From FEB-12 sp964503315 (GTDB lineage Bacteria; Zixibacteria; MSB-5A5; GN15; FEB-12), in assembly GCA_964503315.1 (NCBI GenBank), contig CAZCZL010000002.1, forward strand, positions 124,001 to 188,000: a DNA stretch of 64,000 nt. The letters are read 5' to 3'. Shown piece after piece: positions 41,598-48,747 of this stretch. Under the pieces are notes generated by a model that worked only from the letters and a program-made list of their open reading frames with translations, did no database searches and was not told the DNA's origin. Position numbers and translations under genes: made by a program. The first letter of the stretch is position 1, and each line of letters starts with the position of its first letter.

Positions 41598-43583
41598 CGG
41601 GGTGACCAGCACTTCGGCGGACCGGAAGGCCACTATAGGCTGGCGGAGGCTGTCGAATTGACTGCCACTGTCGTGTGGCACTCCTCGCAGCTCAAGCTCG
41701 GCTGCTTTCAGACCCGCCGCATGAAGCTCAATTACCGGCTTTGGTCCGAGATAGGCGAGTGTGCGCCACATTCTGTGGGGTTGAATCGGTATCTCCGGGA
41801 TCACCCGCCAATGGGCGTCCTTGAAGGAGGCGATATCCAGACCGCCAATGAACTGAATGAGCACGGCGCCGTGGGCTTCCAACTTCTCAAGGCTTTTCCG
41901 AATGGAAGATATATCGCCGAGTTGGTTCCAGTAGTCAATGTAGACAAGAGCGTCGAGTGATTCGATAATGTCGGCATTCAACTGGCTCCATGCCGTGAGG
42001 ACGGTTACTTCAGCACCTAGTTTCTCGAGTGCCGTTACAATTGGAGTCGTGAAGAAGTTTTCGCCTGCTAACGCAATGTGAGCGCTCTGGATCTCGATAT
42101 CCTGCTCCATGAGTAGGCGAACGGCCAACGGCCCGCAGTATTTGAGGATTTGCGCGTGCGGATGCTCTTCGCACGTACTGACGACATGAACTCCCCGTTC
42201 GCGGCACTGGTCGAGATCAATCTCGCTGGGGCGAAGTTCACGGGCATCGTACATCACCGGAATGACTGCTCCTGCTTTCAGCCCTGAAACCACTTCACCA
42301 TTAAGCGGTCGAACGAATCCCAAGTTGGTCACAATATCGGCAGTGACAAAGTCTGCCTGGTCTCGCGCGACGATCTCGATACGAGAATCGACTCCAAGGC
42401 TGGTCGCGAGACTCAGAGTGGATTTTGCGGCATCCGCGGCAGAGCCATACGGTGAATCGGCGGCGATTGCTTGCACCTTCGCCCCCGCAAGGGCAGCCAA
42501 TGGCGCAGTCACCGCGAAGTGCCCTGTCGCGGCTTCTGTGACGACTGTGAATCCAGTGAGATCTAGTTGCAGACGTTTGGTGGTTTCGCGAATCAGGCGA
42601 AGCGTGCGAGAATTGTCACGCTGTGTCCCAGATGTTGACTTCGTTACCAGCTTCTTCGGGTGGCTGACAATCTTTGCAGGAACACCGTATGCGGTGACGC
42701 CATCCGGGATATCACTTGTCACGCAGGCGTTCATACCAACGACACAGTCGGACCCGACTTTGATGCCATCCCGAATGGAGGCGGCCAGACAGACTCTCGT
42801 GCGTGGTCCGATCTTGACGGAACCGGCGATAGACGTATTCGCCATGATGAGGCAGTTTTCACCGATATCTGCGTTGTGCGCGATCGAGGCAAGATTGTCG
42901 ATCTTGGTGCCGCGACGGATAACCGTCGCTTTGAAGACGGCGGTATCGATCACCACGTTGGAGCCGATATAGACATCATTTTCGATTACCACGCGGCCAG
43001 TGTGTGGAAAGTGGCAGGAATGGCCCTCGTCATCCTTGTAGAATTCGAACCCGGAGCCGCCGATAACCGCTCCCGATTTGATGACGACATCGTCGCCAAG
43101 CGTGACATTGCCATGAATTGTGCAGTTGTCGCCGATAATTACTTTCTGGCCGAGCACAGCACCGGTGTGAATCGATGTATTGCGGCCGATTCTGCAGGAG
43201 GGATCAAAGTTGGTCAACGGTTCAGGTGTTGTACTTACAATAGAACGGGAGACCAGATCGGCGAAAAGCTTCTTCGGTTGTGCGCAAAAGAGCAGAGCCT
43301 GATTCATCTGCGGACGCACGAAAAGACTTAGTTCGCTGTTCAGGATAAGCAAGGATGCGCGTGAACCGGCGAGTTTGGCCGCGATCGATTCCCAGTTGGA
43401 TAGGTCAGCACTATAGTAATATGACACTTCGCCACACTCCGCCTCCGCGAAGGTCGCGAAATACCCCTCGCCCTTAAGTACCGGTTTCCCCCGGCTGATC
43501 ATCGAATAGTGCGACGATTCATGTCTCTGAAGAAAGAGACTGACCGGAGTTGGATCGTCTATGGGGCGCAAGCGATATATCAC
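41595..43583 (-). CDS. Left-handed beta-helix (LpxD-like) acyltransferase fused to a dehydrogenase-like domain
   Basis: A 662-residue two-part protein. Residues 1-100 are unrecognised. About 105-330 is a hexapeptide-repeat helix of the LpxD/sugar N-acyltransferase type (SCRIGRNTSIHTGAVLGQKV, IDNLASIAHNADIGENCLIM, YGVPAKIVSHPKK), with a catalytic-type histidine in SIAHNADIG. About 345-640 contains two Rossmann-like segments (GFTVVTEAATGHFAVTAPLA; AHIALAGENFFTTPIVTAL) resembling D-2-hydroxyacid or homocysteine-hydrolase dehydrogenase folds but without a clean GxGxxG. The start is GTG, overlapping the upstream TGA by four bases. The family-level call for the first half is good; the second half is unclear. 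Confidence 0.8.
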   Translation of the reverse strand: MIYRLRPIDDPTPVSLFLQRHESSHYSMISRGKPVLKGEGYFATFAEAECGEVSYYYSADLSNWESIAAKLAGSRASLLILNSELSLFVRPQMNQALLFCAQPKKLFADLVSRSIVSTTPEPLTNFDPSCRIGRNTSIHTGAVLGQKVIIGDNCTIHGNVTLGDDVVIKSGAVIGGSGFEFYKDDEGHSCHFPHTGRVVIENDVYIGSNVVIDTAVFKATVIRRGTKIDNLASIAHNADIGENCLIMANTSIAGSVKIGPRTRVCLAASIRDGIKVGSDCVVGMNACVTSDIPDGVTAYGVPAKIVSHPKKLVTKSTSGTQRDNSRTLRLIRETTKRLQLDLTGFTVVTEAATGHFAVTAPLAALAGAKVQAIAADSPYGSAADAAKSTLSLATSLGVDSRIEIVARDQADFVTADIVTNLGFVRPLNGEVVSGLKAGAVIPVMYDARELRPSEIDLDQCRERGVHVVSTCEEHPHAQILKYCGPLAVRLLMEQDIEIQSAHIALAGENFFTTPIVTALEKLGAEVTVLTAWSQLNADIIESLDALVYIDYWNQLGDISSIRKSLEKLEAHGAVLIQFIGGLDIASFKDAHWRVIPEIPIQPHRMWRTLAYLGPKPVIELHAAGLKAAELELRGVPHDSGSQFDSLRQPIVAFRSAEVLVTP

Positions 43584-45310
43584 GAAAGCCTCCCTGCGCG
43601 CGAGCTGAAGTGGTCAGGGTAGTCGAGCGAGAACCCGTGATACACCAGGTCGTATAGGTACCAGTATTTCTGCACCAACGTTTTGGCATCAAACTCGCGG
43701 CGGGCCCACTGGCTACACTGTTCGCCTATCTCTTTCATTCGCTTGGGATCTGAAAGCAGTTTCTTAGAGACATCATAAAGTGTATTCGGTGTGGCATGTA
43801 CCACCGGTGTATCGGGATAGAGCAACATCGTGAAATTGTCCAAAGGCGTAATCGGCACCAGACCCTGGGCTGCGGACTCTATTGTATTGAGGCCAAAGGT
43901 GAAAAGGAGCGACACAATATGCAGATGGCAGGTCGCCTTGAGAGCGAGGCACTCACTGTTGGATAGTCCGGCTATCTCGACTGCCTCAACCTTCTTATCC
44001 TCTGATACCAATCGTTGCATTACTTCCATGATGATGTCGCTTCGCTTTATATTCCTGTAGTTCTGCCCTGACGGAGCGTGGCAAACCCGCAGCTTCTTCG
44101 ATAGGTTCATCTTGGCCTGCGGCAGTTCATCCATATCAAGGATGTACGGCTGCATGTGGCAGAAGCTATTTGGCAGGAGTCGGTACATCGTGTAGTCGCA
44201 GGCAGTCAGCGCGGTGAAGCCGGTCTGCGCATGAAACTTGGCTAATGCCGGACCATTATTGCGCAGTTCCGAGCCGTAATATTGAAAGACCGCATTGCGA
44301 GGGGAGATGTAGCGATTCCAGTCGATACCCGGGATCTCCAGCAGTTGCCGCCCAACGTGGAAGAAGTCTGCTTTTTTGATAAGCTCGGCTGCTTCCGTCT
44401 GCGCGACAGATGATACGCTGCCATCCTGGTCGGTGATCAGGACATCTTTGTCGTAGGCGAGGTAATCGTCCTGCAGAATGACGCAGCGCGCCATGTGATT
44501 GGTGTATTTATTCAGTGCCCGCATGAGTCCGGTCAACTGGCCGGCTATGTTGTAATCAGCGATGACCAGAACGCGAAGGCCGTCCTTCTTTGGTGCGTCT
44601 TTGGGGACTAGCTTCAGAAAGGGGTCGTCCATGGCGACAGATTCGGTGAGCCGCCGCGGCAGGAACTGAAAGACCGGCAAGGTTTGAGGATCAGGGCGAT
44701 GTTTCCCGTCACGCATAGCAACGGAACGAACGAGCTGATCGTCGTCGCATTTGAGGCAGATGGCGTCCTCGATCCGGTCCCGGTAGAATCTGCCAAGCGG
44801 TGTGTCGTTCATCCAACCAGCGAGTTCAACGACCAAATCATCCGATACTGTTTTCATTCGCTCCAGAAGAAGCGCAATATCACGTTCATGGAACGCGAGA
44901 CGCGACTGTGCGAAAAGTCTGATCAGAATTTCGCGTTGTTGGTCATTCAGCGTAGCGGATGCGTTCGCCAAAAAGAGCGAGTCCTGTTCTGCCCAGTTCT
45001 CTGAAGATGCCCGCACCAACAGGTACGGCCAGGCATACAGAGGATTTGACTGCAGGTGTTCCTGAGGAACATCGTTTAGGAGTTCGCAGAGGTTGGCAGC
45101 CGCATCCTCATACATTGGATCAATTGTCAGTGCCTTCTCGAAGCAGGTGACGGCCGTCTCAGGCTTACCTTGTTTAAAGGCAATCACACCCAGTCCGTTC
45201 AGAATCGCGGGGTCAGTGGGGTGGGTCTCGAGTTCTCGAACAAACAGGTCGGCTGCCTGTTCGAGTCTTCCCAGTTCGATGAGAGTCTCACCCTGAGTGA
45301 TGATCGACAT
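43580..45310 (-). CDS. TPR protein with GT-B-like glycosyltransferase domain
   Basis: A protein of about 576 residues. Residues 1-80 hold two TPR units (LIELGRLEQAADLFVRELET, GVIAFKQGKPETAVTCFEKA). Residues 230-560 look like a GT-B glycosyltransferase (LRVLVIADYNIAGQL, then LRVCHAPSGQNYRNIKRSD and TFGLNTIESAAQGLVPITPL, the usual donor-site glutamate region). The ATG at 45310, behind an AAGGAG site, is chosen over 45343 because the sigma28 -10 box lies directly before 45343 and would leave almost no leader. It is the first gene of the sugar run and a candidate flagellin glycosyltransferase. Confidence 0.8.
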   Translation of the reverse strand: MSIITQGETLIELGRLEQAADLFVRELETHPTDPAILNGLGVIAFKQGKPETAVTCFEKALTIDPMYEDAAANLCELLNDVPQEHLQSNPLYAWPYLLVRASSENWAEQDSLFLANASATLNDQQREILIRLFAQSRLAFHERDIALLLERMKTVSDDLVVELAGWMNDTPLGRFYRDRIEDAICLKCDDDQLVRSVAMRDGKHRPDPQTLPVFQFLPRRLTESVAMDDPFLKLVPKDAPKKDGLRVLVIADYNIAGQLTGLMRALNKYTNHMARCVILQDDYLAYDKDVLITDQDGSVSSVAQTEAAELIKKADFFHVGRQLLEIPGIDWNRYISPRNAVFQYYGSELRNNGPALAKFHAQTGFTALTACDYTMYRLLPNSFCHMQPYILDMDELPQAKMNLSKKLRVCHAPSGQNYRNIKRSDIIMEVMQRLVSEDKKVEAVEIAGLSNSECLALKATCHLHIVSLLFTFGLNTIESAAQGLVPITPLDNFTMLLYPDTPVVHATPNTLYDVSKKLLSDPKRMKEIGEQCSQWARREFDAKTLVQKYWYLYDLVYHGFSLDYPDHFSSRAGRLS

Positions 45311-45355
45311 GCGGTTCGGCACTCCTTGCCTGGAAGGGTTCATCCTGTTTCTGAT

Positions 45356-45382
45356 TTATCGGCAGATACGGAGAAAGCTTGA
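45356..45382 (-). promoter_or_regulatory. sigma28 promoter of TPR-glycosyltransferase operon
   Basis: TCAAGCTT (6/8), an 11-base spacer and GCCGATAA (8/8) on the minus strand. Transcription would start near 45349, giving a leader of about 40 bases that contains AAGGAG. Confidence 0.65.
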
Positions 45383-45424
45383 GGGTCACACACACGCAGC
45401 CCGCCATGCCATCCGGTTGTGGAC

Positions 45425-45451
45425 TAAAGGATTACAGTGGGGTGCCGATAC
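45425..45451 (+). promoter_or_regulatory. sigma28 promoter of epimerase gene
   Basis: TAAAGGAT (6/8), an 11-base spacer and GCCGATAC (7/8) on the plus strand, about 60 bases before the ATG at 45512. It lies back to back with the minus-strand sigma28 box 43 bases away. Confidence 0.65.
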
Positions 45452-45511
45452 AGTGTGAAGAGCCGCGTGTGGCTCGCATACGAGGATAGCCATCGGAAGA
45501 AAGGCAGATTC

Positions 45512-46513
45512 ATGCAATTATCAGGCAAGCGATTTCTGGTCATAGGCGGAGCCGGGTTTATCGGCTCGCATGTTGTCGACGCACTGGTCGCGTCGGATGC
45601 CGCTGAGATAATCATCTACGACAATTTCTGCCGAGGTACTCGCGAGAATATTGCCGATGCCCTGCGTGACCGCCGGGTGTCAATTTTTCCTTTGGGCGGT
45701 GACATTCTCCAGACAGACATTCTGGCTGAAGCAATGAAAGGGGTGGATGGCGTTTTTCATCTTGCCGCTCTCTGGTTGCTGCAATGCTACGACTATCCCC
45801 GCTCCGCATTTGATGTGAACATCCGCGGAACCTTTAATGTCATCGAAGCGGCCGTTGCCGCCGGAGTGAAGCGAGTGGTCTATTCTTCCAGCGCGTCAGT
45901 GTATGGAGACGCGCTGGAGATCCCGATGACCGAGAATCACCCCTTCAATAACGAGACCTTTTACGGTGCCACCAAAATAGCCGGTGAACAGATGTTCCAT
46001 AGCCTGGGCAAGCGCTACGCTCTCCCCTGGGTCGGACTTCGATATATGAACGTCTATGGACCTCGTCAAGACTACAAGGGAACCTACACCGCGGTGGTAC
46101 ATAAAGTGCTCGACAGGATCGAGCAAGGTCTTCCCCCACTGGTGTATGGCGACGGAATTCAGAGCTACGATTTTGTCGAGGTAACCGACGTTGCCCGGGC
46201 CAATATCTGCGCCATGCGGGCTGACTCGACAGACCAGTGCTACAATGTCGGCCGAGGAATTGGTACTTCGATAAAGGAAGTCACGGAGATACTCCTCGAC
46301 CTCACGGGCAGTCAGTCACTGGGAATCAAATATGAGCCGCAGGGACGGACATTCGTAACCAACCGGATAGGGTCACCCGACCTGGCGAAGCAGGATCTGG
46401 GATTTGAGTGGAAGATCGGTCTTCGTGAGGGTTTACAGAATTTGATCGACTGGCGCAGAGCGAATGAGAGTGGATTGTTGAAGCGGCGTGAGGCAGTCGG
46501 AAGCCACCTTTAG
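45512..46513 (+). CDS. NAD-dependent nucleotide-sugar epimerase/dehydratase
   Basis: A 333-residue extended short-chain dehydrogenase. It has the NAD loop VIGGAGFIGSHVVDAL, the catalytic serine in VVYSSSASVYGD and the YxxxK pair in FYGATKIAGEQ, all in the order of GalE/RmlB-type enzymes. The ATG is preceded by AAAGG; the upstream GTG at 45437 lies inside the promoter and is rejected. It is divergent from the glycosyltransferase run and convergent with the HDOD gene, with overlapping stops. It probably makes the sugar precursor used by the neighbouring enzymes. Confidence 0.9.
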   Translation: MQLSGKRFLVIGGAGFIGSHVVDALVASDAAEIIIYDNFCRGTRENIADALRDRRVSIFPLGGDILQTDILAEAMKGVDGVFHLAALWLLQCYDYPRSAFDVNIRGTFNVIEAAVAAGVKRVVYSSSASVYGDALEIPMTENHPFNNETFYGATKIAGEQMFHSLGKRYALPWVGLRYMNVYGPRQDYKGTYTAVVHKVLDRIEQGLPPLVYGDGIQSYDFVEVTDVARANICAMRADSTDQCYNVGRGIGTSIKEVTEILLDLTGSQSLGIKYEPQGRTFVTNRIGSPDLAKQDLGFEWKIGLREGLQNLIDWRRANESGLLKRREAVGSHL

Positions 46514-47400
46514 TGGCTCCCGATCCCTACCATCTGCATAAAGGTCTCGGCCTTCATATACTCCTGACGTAATTCTTCAGCATATGTATCAAGATCTGCT
46601 TCAGTCACGCCGGTGAATTCCATCACGCCGGTCTCAAGATTGCCGACCAAATACTGCTCTTCTGCGTCGTAAAAGGTCCGCTTGGCGAGGTAATTGGCCA
46701 TGTGGACAACATAGATTATCGGGTCCTTCAGGACAGCAACTGATGGCTGATGATGAAAAGTTATAGATTCGCCGAGTTTTTGTGGTAATTTCCACTGAAC
46801 GGCAAGCAAAGCGCCTATCTGAGCGTGCGTATACCCAAGAACTTTATCTTCGATTTCGAATGATCCCGATGCTCTATCAGTAATACGGGCTTCCTTGATA
46901 GACTTGTATTCAGCAGGCAGGAAGCAAGCGATCACCATTTTGCCTATGTCGTGCAGCAAACCGGCGGAAAAGGCTGAGTCGGGATCGACGATACCGCTTT
47001 TTCGAACACGCTTGGCTAGAATGCGGCTGCAGAACGCTGTCGCCAGCGAGTGACGCCAGAATTTCTCCTGGAAGTCGGTATCAACATCTTTTCCCTTGAA
47101 CATATCGAGGACAGAAGCCGATAGAACGAGGTTCTTGATCGCTTCCATACCGACAATAACCACCGCCTGTTTAACGGAATCAATTTCGCGGGCCAGACCA
47201 TAAAACGCCGAGTTGGTCAATTTGAGGACCTTCACAGACATAGCCGGGTCCTCGGCAAGGATCGCGGCGATCTGACCGGCATTTACCTTGGGATCGCTGA
47301 TCACTTTCTGGATCTGGTGAAATACGATCGGCGGCGTCGGCAGGTTACGAATGTTCGAAACGACCTGTCGTACCTTGTTGTCAACAACGGCTGTGCTCAT
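46510..47400 (-). CDS. HDOD-domain signalling protein
   Basis: A 296-residue protein that is nearly all HDOD domain (about residues 15-215), beginning LPTPPIVFHQIQKVISDP. The HD-type metal motif GLLHDIGKMVIA is kept, which many HDOD proteins have lost, so phosphodiesterase-like metal binding is possible. HDOD proteins commonly work in chemotaxis, motility and c-di-GMP signalling. It follows the flgM-like gene by 20 bases at the end of the flagellar run. Confidence 0.87.
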   Translation of the reverse strand: MSTAVVDNKVRQVVSNIRNLPTPPIVFHQIQKVISDPKVNAGQIAAILAEDPAMSVKVLKLTNSAFYGLAREIDSVKQAVVIVGMEAIKNLVLSASVLDMFKGKDVDTDFQEKFWRHSLATAFCSRILAKRVRKSGIVDPDSAFSAGLLHDIGKMVIACFLPAEYKSIKEARITDRASGSFEIEDKVLGYTHAQIGALLAVQWKLPQKLGESITFHHQPSVAVLKDPIIYVVHMANYLAKRTFYDAEEQYLVGNLETGVMEFTGVTEADLDTYAEELRQEYMKAETFMQMVGIGSH

Positions 47401-47420
47401 ATCCTCGATCCAGCGTTTGC

Positions 47421-47747
47421 TTAAGGCTCCATGTAATCCGCGATCCGGTCAACTATTGAGCGAACCACGTCAGGACGGCCGTAGTAACCGGCCTGAATGC
47501 GCTGACGGATCTCAGCGGTTCGATTCCGACTGATCAGCAGTTTGTCTTTCATCGACTGCTGAAGGCCAGCCTTGTCCACCAACTCACGGCGCGTCTTGTC
47601 GGCGAGTTCGCTAAGCCGATGCATGGAAGGGTCGGTCGATTTGCCGGCCGATGCACTGGAGCGAGCCACCTTTTGATCCGCCCGAGCTTCCCCCTTTTGG
47701 GCTGCTTTTTCGCCGGAACGATCCGGCTTTTCAGGTCCTATCTTCAT
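47421..47747 (-). CDS. flgM: Probable anti-sigma28 factor FlgM
   Basis: A 108-residue protein whose C-terminal segment (TAEIRQRIQAGYYGRPDVVRS) matches the FlgM sigma28-binding pattern (short helix, then IxxGxYxVxxxxVAxxI). The N-terminal half is charged and low-complexity, as expected for this intrinsically disordered family. The ATG at 47747 has a GAGGTGAGA site. It sits beside flgN-like and fliS genes, where flgM is often found. Its presence fits the sigma28 boxes in this region. Confidence 0.7.
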   Translation of the reverse strand: MKIGPEKPDRSGEKAAQKGEARADQKVARSSASAGKSTDPSMHRLSELADKTRRELVDKAGLQQSMKDKLLISRNRTAEIRQRIQAGYYGRPDVVRSIVDRIADYMEP

Positions 47748-47767
47748 CTTTCTCACCTCTACAGTTC

Positions 47768-47795
47768 CTATCGTCGGTGAATAGAGATAGCTTTA
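47768..47795 (-). promoter_or_regulatory. Possible sigma28 promoter of flgM
   Basis: TAAAGCTA (6/8), a 12-base spacer and GACGATAG (6/8) on the minus strand, 20 bases before the flgM ATG. The spacer is one base longer than usual. Confidence 0.3.
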
Positions 47796-47835
47796 GTACG
47801 GAACGGGGAAAATCACTTTCCACGTCCACAACTGC

Positions 47836-48288
47836 TTATCGTTTGCCGTTCACGAAGTGCGGCAGCGGTTCGGTTTCCTGCAAGTAGTTCAGGATCTTGC
47901 CGCTGTTCTTTAGATTCTCAAGTTCCTGTTTGATCCGGTCGTGCCGTTCCCTGGCGTAACCTTCGTTTTCCTGGACCAGTGCTATATTCTTTTTGACCAG
48001 CGTAACAATGCAGTTCACCAGTTTTTTGACCTCCGGGTGCACGGCGGCGACGCGGAAAGCGGCCGGTTGACGATCCCTTATCGCGGCGACCTTCTGTTCG
48101 GATTCACGGATCCGCACATGGCAGCGTTCGATCTCGGTGAACAGGTCCAACAGATGCTCTTCCTTATCGTACTTGATCAGGTCACGCTGTTTGTCCAGCA
48201 GGATGTACAGCGACTGGTAGAACGAATATTCGTCGTTCAATATCTTTATCAGGTCCCTTTCGAGCTGGCTGATCGCGTTCTCTGTCAC
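47836..48288 (-). CDS. FlgN-like flagellar export chaperone (second copy)
   Basis: A 150-residue all-helical protein of the FlgN type (LERDLIKILNDEYSFYQSLY and VNCIVTLVKKNIALVQENEG). FlgN proteins hold hook-junction subunits FlgK and FlgL before export. A separate FlgN family gene lies upstream of flgK at 60640, so this one, next to fliS, may serve another cargo such as FliD (a FliT-like role). The start is GTG with AGGAGG. Confidence 0.72.
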   Translation of the reverse strand: MTENAISQLERDLIKILNDEYSFYQSLYILLDKQRDLIKYDKEEHLLDLFTEIERCHVRIRESEQKVAAIRDRQPAAFRVAAVHPEVKKLVNCIVTLVKKNIALVQENEGYARERHDRIKQELENLKNSGKILNYLQETEPLPHFVNGKR

Positions 48289-48297
48289 ACCAACCTC

Positions 48298-48726
48298 CTA
48301 CGCGGTTACCAGCAGGTTTTCAACAGAGGCAGCCGCGGTTGACGGCCCAGGAGATGTGCGGCGCTCCTGCTTGAGCTGTTCCCATCCCTGGCGCAGATTC
48401 TCCATAACAAGGATACACGAATCAAGCTTGGCCACGTCTTTGGTGGCTTCGATGACATCCATCTCGCCCATGACAAAGGTGTAAAGTTGGCCGAGGTTTC
48501 GCGCAATATCTCCGCCCTGCTCGAAGTCCAGGGTCGTGTACAGATGGACAATGCACTTGCGAGATCTTTCCATCTGCTCGTACCCTTCATTCAGTTTGCC
48601 GGAGGCATAGCACTCGCGGCCCGATTTCAGGCCCTGGATCGCTCCCGAGTAAACCTGGAGTATCAAATCAAGCTGGGATTTGCCGGTGGTATCAACCTGG
48701 CGGTAGGTATTGATCTGTTCTTTCAC
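48298..48726 (-). CDS. fliS: Flagellin export chaperone FliS
   Basis: A 142-residue helical chaperone that binds the flagellin C-terminus. It begins with INTYRQVDTTGKSQLDLILQ and has LGQLYTFVMGEMDVIEATKD, which match FliS. The start is GTG. It follows fliD by 21 bases. Confidence 0.9.
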   Translation of the reverse strand: MKEQINTYRQVDTTGKSQLDLILQVYSGAIQGLKSGRECYASGKLNEGYEQMERSRKCIVHLYTTLDFEQGGDIARNLGQLYTFVMGEMDVIEATKDVAKLDSCILVMENLRQGWEQLKQERRTSPGPSTAAASVENLLVTA

Positions 48727-48747
48727 TGTGTCGATCCTATCGTGTTT

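Noticed and set aside
43129..43137. GCCGATAA on the plus strand inside the acyltransferase gene
   Set aside because: No -35 box at the right distance and no plus-strand gene downstream.
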